A stretch of 5,017 bases of DNA from Abditibacteriota bacterium (GTDB lineage: Bacteria > Armatimonadota > UBA5829), in NCBI GenBank assembly GCA_017958015.1, contig JAGDDM010000092.1, positions 1-5,017 of the forward strand. Direction: 5' to 3'. The notes under the pieces were generated by a model. It worked only from the letters and a program-made list of their open reading frames with translations. It was not told the origin of the DNA and searched no databases. Below are positions 1 through 5,017 of this stretch, in pieces (positions within the stretch are counted from its first letter, which is position 1; each line of letters begins with the position of its first letter). Both the position numbers and the translations under genes were made by a program.

Positions 1-1011
1 CTTCACCGTTCGGTACCCCACACTCGCTACACGAAGAGACATACACCGAATACACTCCGCGGCTTCCTCTCCCGTGCAAATTTTGTTGTCGTACAGAAGG
101 TCTTTGCTTCTCACATCCTTGGGTGAGAGATTCGGCATAACCACGTTCGCGCCGGCGAGAAGGGCCTTTTCCCTACCGAACCCGTCCACGGTACCCAAAG
201 CCGTTGTGGCCGGAATCAGAGCGTCGGGAAGAATCAACCGTATTATCGATATGAGCCTGACGACGAGTTCCGCGCTTCCGTGCTCAAAGTCGGAGTATTC
301 CGTATCGCTGTGAGGTATAAACGGACCGATCCCCACCATCTCCGGTTTGAATTTTCCTAAAAAGCGCAAATCTTTTATCAGATGTTCAAGCGTTTGATAC
401 GGCGAACCAACCATCATTCCGCAGCCGACCTGATATCCCGTTTCCCGCAGATTCTCCAGGCACTCCATCCTGCGGTCGTAGGACATTTCCGCCGGATGAA
501 GCATTTCGTAATGGGCTTTGTCGGCGGTTTCGTGGCGGAGCAGATATCTGTCCGCTCCGGCGTCGAACAACTTTTGATAGCTTTCCCGGCTCCGTTCCCC
601 GAGAGATAGGGTCACCGCGCAGTCCGGGTGCCGTGTTTTGAGAGTCCGCACCAAAGGAACGAGCCTCTCGTCCGTAAAATACGGATCCTCCCCGCCCTGC
701 AAAACGAACGTTCGGAACCCGAGATCGTATCCCGCGTCTCCGCAGGAGAGAATTTCCTCATCGCTCAAACGGTATCGCTCCGCTTTCCCGTTGCTTCGTC
801 GGATTCCGCAGTAGCGGCAATCGTTTTTGCAGTAACTCGAAATTTCGATAAGCCCCCGCAGATACACGTCTTTGCCGTAATGCTTCTCCCTCACCGCCGC
901 GGCCTTCGCGCACAGATATTCATCGTCGTCGAGAAGCAAAATCTCCCGGAGCTCATCATCCGTAAGATTCTCACCATTCGCCAGTCTGTCGATAAGTCCT
1001 CTTATGCTCAA
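1..1011 (-). CDS. hydE: [FeFe]-hydrogenase H-cluster radical SAM maturase HydE (3' end cut by window)
   Basis: HydE is a cytoplasmic radical SAM enzyme that acts with HydG and HydF to build the diiron subcluster of the [FeFe]-hydrogenase H-cluster. It processes the Fe(CO)2CN-cysteine synthon made by HydG. I translated 337 codons by hand. The radical SAM cluster motif CKNDCRYC has its cysteines at residues 61, 65 and 68 and is followed by GIRRSN. Family signatures follow in order: LQGGEDPYF (105-112), VTLSLGER (133-140), DRYLLRHETA (154-163), GIGPFIPHSDT (227-237) and IPATTALGT (266-274). A C-terminal C-x7-C-x2-C at 312, 320 and 323 matches the accessory-cluster cysteines described for Thermotoga HydE. 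Thermotoga HydE is about 348 residues, so only about ten codons should be missing. The start is TTG at 1011, preceded by GGGAGGT; no in-frame ATG lies nearby. The gene overlaps the mnmA stop. hydF, hydG and the hydrogenase are not in view. The HydE call is firm; the start is very likely. Confidence 0.95.
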   Translation of the reverse strand, partial: MSIRGLIDRLANGENLTDDELREILLLDDDEYLCAKAAAVREKHYGKDVYLRGLIEISSYCKNDCRYCGIRRSNGKAERYRLSDEEILSCGDAGYDLGFRTFVLQGGEDPYFTDERLVPLVRTLKTRHPDCAVTLSLGERSRESYQKLFDAGADRYLLRHETADKAHYEMLHPAEMSYDRRMECLENLRETGYQVGCGMMVGSPYQTLEHLIKDLRFLGKFKPEMVGIGPFIPHSDTEYSDFEHGSAELVVRLISIIRLILPDALIPATTALGTVDGFGREKALLAGANVVMPNLSPKDVRSKDLLYDNKICTGEEAAECIRCMSLRVASVGYRTVK

Positions 1012-2072
1012 AATATTACCTCCCGTATGATTCCTCCGCCGACAACGCAATCCTCACGGTCGTAAAACACCGCCGACTGCCCCGGAGCGGCGGCGGAAAC
1101 CGGCTCGCGAAACATAACCGCCGCCCTGTTGCCGGGGAGAACTTTCACAACCCCCGATGTCGCGGCGCTTCGATATCTGATTTTAACCTCACAGGAAATC
1201 TCCTCTCCCGGCTCCGGCGATTCCGCCCGCATTAAACACACATCATCGCATATAAGGGAAGAAGCGAGAAGCGATTCCTTTTTCCCCAGCACAACCTCGT
1301 TGGACTCGGCCCTGATTTCTTTGACGTAGACGGGGCTCCCCAGAGCGAGTCCCAGACCTTTACGCTGTCCCACGGTATAGTGAGTAATACCTTTGTGGGT
1401 TCCGAGAACATTACCTTCCTCGTCCACGAAGCGGCCTTCGCCGGGAAGGCTATCCCCGGCGTTCGCTTCGATATAATCCGCGTAACTCCCGTTTGTCACG
1501 AAACATATTTCCTGCGAGTCCGGCAGAGACGCGGCCGGAATACCGACCTCGGCGGCAATACCCCTGACATCATCCTTGGACATCCCCCCAAGTGGCATCA
1601 GGGTGGCCGCCAACTGCTCCTGTGTGAGCCGGTAAAGCATATAGGTTTGGTCCTTCTCGCCGTGAAGGGCCTTCTTCAGGGTATATCCTTCGGGCTTTTT
1701 TATCACGGAAGCATAGTGACCGGTGGCCACGTAATCCGCGTCGAATATTTTCGCCGCGTGAAGCATGCCCTCCCATTTCACGTGCGGATTGCACCCGATG
1801 CAGGGATTGGGCGTAAAACCCTTCACGTACTCACCCACGAAAGGTTCCACCACCAGCCGCCTGAAATTCTCCACCCTATTCAGAGCGTAGTAGGGAATTC
1901 CGAGAATATAGGCGGCCTTTCTCGCCTCGTCGATTTCGCAGCAACGACTGCCCTCCCCGGAATTCCAGGTACGCAACGTCACGCCTATGACGTCGTACCC
2001 GGACTCCTTCAGAAGATACGCGGCAACGGAGCTGTCAACGCCTCCGGACATTCCCACGATAACTTTTGCCAT
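1008..2072 (-). CDS. mnmA: tRNA-specific 2-thiouridylase MnmA, complete
   Basis: MnmA activates C2 of the wobble uridine U34 in tRNA-Lys, -Glu and -Gln with ATP, then inserts sulfur to give s2U34. The protein has 354 residues; the E. coli enzyme has 368. The N-type ATP pyrophosphatase P-loop SGGVDSS is at residues 9-15. NPCIGCN at 89-95 places Cys94 at the E. coli Cys102 position, and Cys91 replaces the Asp99 of E. coli. ATGHYA is at 116-121 and KDQTYML at 140-146. DSQEICFV (185-192) supplies the second active-site cysteine, Cys190, equivalent to Cys199. VGQRKGLG at 234-241 is the conserved central-domain motif, followed by a C-terminal beta-barrel. ATG at 2072 is preceded at four bases by a weak GGTGG. 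The gene is first in an operon with hydE and has its own consensus promoter about 25 nt upstream. Identification is near certain. Confidence 0.97.
   Translation of the reverse strand: MAKVIVGMSGGVDSSVAAYLLKESGYDVIGVTLRTWNSGEGSRCCEIDEARKAAYILGIPYYALNRVENFRRLVVEPFVGEYVKGFTPNPCIGCNPHVKWEGMLHAAKIFDADYVATGHYASVIKKPEGYTLKKALHGEKDQTYMLYRLTQEQLAATLMPLGGMSKDDVRGIAAEVGIPAASLPDSQEICFVTNGSYADYIEANAGDSLPGEGRFVDEEGNVLGTHKGITHYTVGQRKGLGLALGSPVYVKEIRAESNEVVLGKKESLLASSLICDDVCLMRAESPEPGEEISCEVKIRYRSAATSGVVKVLPGNRAAVMFREPVSAAAPGQSAVFYDREDCVVGGGIIREVIF
1018..1024 (-). promoter_or_regulatory. Ribosome binding site of hydE, inside the mnmA 3' end
   Basis: The minus strand reads GGGAGGT here, six bases before the TTG at 1011-1009. 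It lies within the last codons of mnmA. This strong Shine-Dalgarno sequence decides the unusual TTG start. Together with the TTGA stop/start overlap it points to translational coupling of hydE to mnmA. Confidence 0.85.
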
Positions 2073-2103
2073 ACAACCACCAAATCATATAAAGTCTATC
2101 GGT

Positions 2104-2132
2104 ATTATAGCGATAAACGGAGCCTTTGTCAA
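2104..2132 (-). promoter_or_regulatory. Consensus sigma-70-type promoter of mnmA-hydE
   Basis: On the minus strand a perfect TTGACA (2132-2127) is separated by exactly 17 bases from a perfect TATAAT (2109-2104). A start site near 2097 would give a leader of about 25 nt before the mnmA ATG. The promoter lies downstream of the porin terminator, so mnmA-hydE is its own unit. No operator-like inverted repeat overlaps it, so expression is probably constitutive. Confidence 0.9.
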
Positions 2133-2191
2133 CGGCAAAATCCGCACGCGCCCTATCGGATTAAATACCCGAAACAGACTTTAAACCGCCG

Positions 2192-2218
2192 AAAAAAAGC
2201 TCCCCGAAGGGAGCTTTT
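2192..2218 (-). terminator. Intrinsic terminator of the SLH-porin gene
   Basis: On the minus strand AAAAGCTCCC, a TTCG tetraloop and GGGAGCTTTT form a perfect 10-bp stem, running into a tract of seven T residues (2198-2192). The hairpin begins 16 bases after the porin stop codon. On the plus strand the run after the stem is only four T residues, so it is mainly a minus-strand terminator. It insulates mnmA-hydE from the porin transcript. Confidence 0.93.
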
Positions 2219-2234
2219 CGAGTAAGCCGTAGTG

Positions 2235-3941
2235 TCAGAAACTCACACCGAACTGAGCAAACGCCACGCCGCCCTTTTCGTTCGTACCGAAATCGGCAAT
2301 CTTTTCTTTGATAAACTGATAACCTAATCTCAGACTCGCGTTGGGGGTGAATTTGTATTTGTACGTAAGGGTGGTATAAATATCTTTGGCGCGGTTATAA
2401 CCGTATCCGTAATCCCTTACTTCCTCATATTCGGCTTGGAAAGAACTCTTGGAACCGAGACCGAAGTTGAGACCGCCCTTAGCGCTTTTCAGACTGTTGA
2501 AAGCGAATCCGTTCTCGGGTTCGTAGTCCTGATAAACGCCGTAGATACCGAACTTGTCGCTGAAGTTGTAGCCCAAGTTGCCGTACCAACCCTTAATGTT
2601 GGTGGGATCGGCATAGTAACCGACCTTTGTCCAAGCCGCGGAAGAGAAGAAGCCCGCGTCAACGCTTCTGTAGCCGGCGCCCAAATTAAGTTTGCCGGTA
2701 GCCAGACTCAGTGACACGTCCCAAGCGTCGCCGGAACCCAATTTAACTTTGTCGTCGCTGAACTTGGATTCGGCGTATTCGCCGGCAAAAACGAAACTTC
2801 CGAAGGGGATCTTCAAATCGGCACCGTACACCTTGGTGGTATCGCCGCCGCCGGGGCTGAAAGCCTTGGCGGTTTCGGACCATGCTTCATAGTAAGAAGC
2901 GCCCAAGGAAGCTTTGCCCAAACCGAATACGGCTCTGGCACCGGCGCTTTGGGTGTAGGGGAATATACCCTGAGCGGCGCCTATCCAGCTGAGGCCGTAT
3001 CTGTTCTGATCCACCTTGGCCGCGAACACTTCCAAATCGAAGGACTTGCCGAAGGCGAGGTCGGCCTTGATACCGTCAAAGGCTAAATTGCCGTCCTGGG
3101 TTCCGTAGTAATCGACATAGGTATCCCAGTCGAAACCGTGCAGGGTGTAAGGAGTCCATTGCAACGGGAATCTACCGGCGGTGAGGGTGGTCTTGCCCAG
3201 TTCCGCCACGGCGTAAAGATAAGTGGGGTAGAACTGATCGTCGCCGCCCGGCACACCGTAGCCGTAATGATTGGCAAAGTAGTTAAGATAATCGCCGTAG
3301 TTGATGGTGGAGTAGACGGTGACTTTGTCGGAGGCTCTGCCGGTGATTCTCAGGTCGAAGTTCTTGAGAACGGTTACGTCATCAAGAAGGTTGTTGGCGC
3401 CGTTGTAGAGATTGTCGATATCGTTCACGTTACCCTTCTTGGCAACCGCCGCCGCCAGGAAATCGCCTTCGAAGCGGATTCTGCGGTTCTCGGCCTCAAG
3501 GGCCTCAACCCGGGCGGTGAGGTTCGCCACGTCTCTCTTCAGAGCGTCAACGTCAACGCCCAGAGAAGCCAGCTCATCGCCGAACTCGCCCACCAGCTTG
3601 CGGAGAGCGTCCAGATCGTCCTTGGAAGCGCCGTTGAAAGAAGGAATGTCGCTCTTCTTGGCGTAGCCGGAGAGATCCACGTCGTTGTTGATAACGGTGT
3701 CGCCGTTAAGCAGGGGAAGGAGTCTGGCGATAGCTACGGCAAATTCGTAGCGGGTCATGGCTCTCTTGCCGCCGAAAGTTCCGTCGGGATAACCGACGAT
3801 GATGCCTACGCGCTGAAGCTGATTCACGGCGTCGTAGGCCCAGTGGTCTGTGGGGACGTCAACAAAGGCGCCCTGCGCGAAGGACACAGCCGCAAAAACG
3901 GTGAGTCCCAATACGGAAAGAACAAATAAAATTTTCTTCAT
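2235..3941 (-). CDS. SLH-domain outer-membrane porin (OmpM-like), complete
   Basis: This 568-residue protein is predicted to form an outer-membrane pore while anchoring the outer membrane to the cell wall. Residues 1-22 are a signal peptide (Lys-Lys, hydrophobic core, cleavage likely after SFA). One SLH domain spans about 25-78, with FVDVPTDHWAYDAV (26-39), GYPDGTF (50-56) and MTRYEFAVAIARLL (62-75). A coiled-coil-like, charged heptad segment spans about 105-156. From about 157 to the end come alternating, aromatic-rich amphipathic strands and Gly/Asp/Asn-rich loops typical of a beta-barrel, and the chain ends in phenylalanine. The N-terminal layout matches Negativicutes OmpM and similar Synergistota or cyanobacterial porins. 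ATG at 3941 follows AGGGAG at eight bases. Expression is probably high: perfect promoter, A-tracts upstream, long leader and strong terminator, as a single-gene unit. Pore substrate and exact family are not evident. Confidence 0.9.
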   Translation of the reverse strand: MKKILFVLSVLGLTVFAAVSFAQGAFVDVPTDHWAYDAVNQLQRVGIIVGYPDGTFGGKRAMTRYEFAVAIARLLPLLNGDTVINNDVDLSGYAKKSDIPSFNGASKDDLDALRKLVGEFGDELASLGVDVDALKRDVANLTARVEALEAENRRIRFEGDFLAAAVAKKGNVNDIDNLYNGANNLLDDVTVLKNFDLRITGRASDKVTVYSTINYGDYLNYFANHYGYGVPGGDDQFYPTYLYAVAELGKTTLTAGRFPLQWTPYTLHGFDWDTYVDYYGTQDGNLAFDGIKADLAFGKSFDLEVFAAKVDQNRYGLSWIGAAQGIFPYTQSAGARAVFGLGKASLGASYYEAWSETAKAFSPGGGDTTKVYGADLKIPFGSFVFAGEYAESKFSDDKVKLGSGDAWDVSLSLATGKLNLGAGYRSVDAGFFSSAAWTKVGYYADPTNIKGWYGNLGYNFSDKFGIYGVYQDYEPENGFAFNSLKSAKGGLNFGLGSKSSFQAEYEEVRDYGYGYNRAKDIYTTLTYKYKFTPNASLRLGYQFIKEKIADFGTNEKGGVAFAQFGVSF

Positions 3942-3949
3942 GTTTTTTT

Positions 3950-3955
3950 CTCCCT
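3950..3955 (-). promoter_or_regulatory. Ribosome binding site of the SLH-porin gene
   Basis: The minus strand reads AGGGAG, eight bases before the ATG at 3941, within a run of A residues that should leave the site unstructured. It fixes this start, which gives a complete signal peptide. It is weaker than the Shine-Dalgarno sequence at 4061-4074 further up the same leader. Confidence 0.75.
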
Positions 3956-4060
3956 GTTTTTAAGATTTCGTTTTCGGAGGCGCGAGAAACCTTGTTGCCT
4001 CGAACCGCCGCGAAACGTTTACGGATACCGAAATACCCCGCGGACTCTCGGAAACGGGAT

Positions 4061-4074
4061 GTTCACCTCCTTTC
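4061..4074 (-). promoter_or_regulatory. Strong Shine-Dalgarno sequence in the porin leader without a normal start codon
   Basis: The minus strand reads GAAAGGAGGTGAAC, a near-perfect complement of the 16S rRNA 3' end. No ATG, GTG or TTG follows at 5-9 bases. The codon at the right distance is ATC (4060-4058). The only GTG (4066-4064) overlaps the Shine-Dalgarno itself. GAAAGGAGG is the core of the STAB-SD mRNA-stabilising element known from the Bacillus thuringiensis cry3A leader. It lies about 35 nt from the predicted 5' end. Function here is inferred from this resemblance only. Confidence 0.5.
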
Positions 4075-4115
4075 GGACCGTTCCGCGAAAAGCATTTCCT
4101 ATAAATCCTATAGGT

Positions 4116-4144
4116 ATTATAGCAATTACTGTTTCTTTTGTCAA
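4116..4144 (-). promoter_or_regulatory. Consensus sigma-70-type promoter of the SLH-porin gene
   Basis: On the minus strand a perfect TTGACA (4144-4139), a 17-base spacer and a perfect TATAAT (4121-4116) give an ideal core promoter. Two A6 tracts lie immediately upstream at 4164-4149, where an UP element would be. A palindrome CCTATAGG (4107-4114) overlaps the predicted start site. The strength suits an abundant outer-membrane protein. Confidence 0.92.
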
Positions 4145-4148
4145 CCCC

Positions 4149-4168
4149 TTTTTTCGATTTTTTTCGAT
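4149..4168 (-). repeat. 10-bp tandem repeat with phased A-tracts, candidate UP element
   Basis: The plus strand carries two perfect adjacent copies of TTTTTTCGAT (4149-4158 and 4159-4168). On the minus strand these are two A6 tracts spaced exactly 10 bp apart, placed about 40 to 55 bases before the predicted porin start site. This is the position of an RNA polymerase alpha-subunit UP element, and the phasing would also bend the DNA. The repeat sits between the two divergent promoters. Confidence 0.65.
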
Positions 4169-4197
4169 TGGTCAAAGACCGCTCCGTGTGATATAAT
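4169..4197 (+). promoter_or_regulatory. Probable extended -10 promoter of the flippase gene
   Basis: A perfect TATAAT (4192-4197) is preceded by TGA (4189-4191), giving an extended -10 element. The -35 region is poor: TGGTCA at 4169-4174 with a 17-base spacer matches four of six consensus bases. The start would fall near 4204, about 20 nt before the ATG. It is divergent from the porin promoter, with the two -35 regions about 25 bp apart. Confidence 0.7.
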
Positions 4198-4224
4198 TAT
4201 AGTATTGTAAGCAAGGAGCGAAAA

Positions 4225-5017
4225 ATGCCGCAAACCGTAAGCACGGCCGACTCTAAGAACAATTTCAAACGCAACACTCTGATTAACATACTGTTTTTCA
4301 TCTTCAACGGGCTCACATCTTTCTTCATGGTGCCCTATCAGATTAAGTATCTGGGCATCGCCAGCTACGGAATGGTGAGTCTGGCCAACTCTTTCGTGGC
4401 CTACACCCAGATTCTCACCACAACCCTGGTGGGCACCGTGATTCGGTTCGTCACCTACCACCTTGCCCGGGAGGAGATGGATGAGGCAAGGTCATATCTG
4501 AACACCCAGTTCGTCATGTCCAACGTATTCTTCGCCTGCTTCCTGCCCATAGCGGTGGCCATATCCCTGCTGACGCCGACGTTTTTGGAAATCCCCGCGG
4601 GACTTGAGAACGACACAAGGATACTTTTCATTCTCGTCTACGTGGCTTTCCTTGTGACCATATACTGCTGTTCCTACCAGGTGCCCCAGTTCGCAAAGCA
4701 ACGCTTCGACATCAAATACGGCATCGAGATAGGCTCCCAGACCATCCGCTACGGCACATGGATTGTTGTGTTCAACCTCCTCTGCCTCACTCCCGCGCTG
4801 TGGCACATCGGCCTGGGCTACGTTCTCGGCGCCGCCTTCATCATCACCACCACGATTATATCCTCCCGCAAACTGATGCCGGACATGCAGCCCTCCCTTA
4901 AGGGCTTCGACAAAGGCAAATGCCGGGAAATGCTGGGCATGGGTTCCTGGTTCACCGTGGACCAAATCGGCGCGGTGCTCTACCTGAGCATAGACGTTTT
5001 AATCATCAACCGAACCC
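4225..5017 (+). CDS. MOP-superfamily polysaccharide flippase-like membrane protein (3' part cut by window)
   Basis: The reading frame is open from ATG 4225 to the window edge: 264 codons plus one base. AAGGAG (4213-4218) lies six bases before the ATG, which fixes the start. The protein begins with a short polar, positively charged N-terminus. Hydrophobic membrane segments lie at about 18-37, 48-70, 97-118, 131-150, 176-190, 196-213 and 247-262. Short loops join them, with a longer charged loop at about 214-236. The opening pattern NTLINILFFIFNGLTSFFMV, then YLGIASYGMVSLANSF, is typical of Wzx/RfbX-type O-antigen or oligosaccharide flippases. These move lipid-linked sugars across the inner membrane. 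Family members usually have 420-500 residues, so roughly half is present. Alternative assignments within the superfamily (MATE drug exporter, MurJ-like) seem less likely because of this N-terminus but cannot be excluded. The substrate cannot be told, since no sugar-pathway neighbours are in view. Confidence 0.8.
   Translation, partial: MPQTVSTADSKNNFKRNTLINILFFIFNGLTSFFMVPYQIKYLGIASYGMVSLANSFVAYTQILTTTLVGTVIRFVTYHLAREEMDEARSYLNTQFVMSNVFFACFLPIAVAISLLTPTFLEIPAGLENDTRILFILVYVAFLVTIYCCSYQVPQFAKQRFDIKYGIEIGSQTIRYGTWIVVFNLLCLTPALWHIGLGYVLGAAFIITTTIISSRKLMPDMQPSLKGFDKGKCREMLGMGSWFTVDQIGAVLYLSIDVLIINRT

Larger units (their letters stand above)
3942..4109 (-). other. Long 5' leader of the SLH-porin mRNA
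   Basis: From the -10 hexamer at 4121-4116, transcription should start near 4109, leaving about 165 nt before the ATG. Moving down the transcript I see a weak bulged hairpin (4090-4071) and GAAAGGAGGTGAAC (4074-4061). Next come a stop-terminated stretch of 13 codons (4060-4019) and a hairpin of 8 bp with one bulge (arms 4004-3997 and 3981-3973, 15-nt loop). The AGGGAG of the porin comes last. I do not recognise any known riboswitch, T-box or ribosomal-protein leader here. The length and ordered elements suggest post-transcriptional control or mRNA stabilisation, which is inference. Confidence 0.6.

Noticed and set aside
382..1065. Plus-strand open frames over hydE
   Set aside because: The translations have no family features, while the minus strand gives a full-length HydE with all cluster cysteines.
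2133..2191. Small RNA gene between the porin terminator and the mnmA promoter
   Set aside because: Only 59 bp remain, with no promoter, hairpin or repeat of its own.
1380..2225. Long plus-strand open frame of 281 codons over mnmA
   Set aside because: It is antisense to the whole mnmA N-terminal half, shows no recognisable domain, and runs through the mnmA promoter and the terminator. The opposite strand encodes an unmistakable MnmA.
3138..3929. Plus-strand open frame of 263 codons over the porin N-terminal region
   Set aside because: It is a shadow of the SLH-porin gene, caused by its codon bias. The minus frame has signal peptide, SLH motifs, ribosome binding site and promoter; this one has none.
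3942..4109. Riboswitch in the porin leader
   Set aside because: I looked for known aptamer cores and a terminator or anti-terminator pair with a U tract. None is recognisable, so only an unclassified structured leader can be claimed.
3960..4175. Minus-strand 71-codon frame in the porin leader
   Set aside because: Its start lies upstream of the porin -35 element, so it would not be on the predicted transcript. The sequence shows no domain.
4141..4965. Minus-strand open frames over the flippase gene
   Set aside because: The His/Glu/Gly-rich translations are typical of the antisense of a membrane protein. They also overlap the divergent promoters.

Overview
The window reads as chromosomal DNA from an anaerobic diderm (outer-membrane) bacterium. 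Two things show this. There is an outer-membrane porin tethered by an S-layer homology (SLH) domain, an architecture known from Synergistota, Negativicutes, Cyanobacteria, Deinococcota and Armatimonadota/Abditibacteriota-type lineages. There is also HydE, a maturase of the oxygen-sensitive [FeFe]-hydrogenase. The SLH segment (GYPDGTFGGKR then MTRYEF) reminds me most of Synergistota or Armatimonadota/Abditibacteriota proteins. That is a low-confidence impression and no closer placement is possible from 5 kb.

Layout. Positions 1-1011 (minus) carry hydE, which lacks only its last few codons at the left edge. Positions 1008-2072 (minus) carry mnmA, complete, whose TGA stop overlaps the TTG start of hydE. 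The two form one transcription unit driven by a perfect-consensus promoter at 2104-2132. A strong intrinsic terminator at 2192-2218 separates this unit from the SLH-porin gene at 2235-3941 (minus). The porin has its own perfect-consensus promoter (4116-4144), preceded by two A-tracts exactly one helical turn apart. Its untranslated leader of about 165 nt contains a strong Shine-Dalgarno sequence that is not next to any normal start codon. From 4225 to the right edge, on the plus strand, is the first half of a MOP-superfamily polysaccharide flippase-like gene, divergently transcribed from the porin.

How the genes work together. mnmA and hydE are co-transcribed and probably translationally coupled. 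Both deal with sulfur or Fe-S chemistry: tRNA U34 thiolation and H-cluster assembly. No direct functional partnership is established by this sequence. The porin and the flippase both concern the cell envelope and share a 283-bp divergent intergenic region. No mobile element, CRISPR array, tRNA or rRNA was seen. The gene content is ordinary. The most unusual signals are regulatory: the porin leader and the close similarity of the two perfect promoters.
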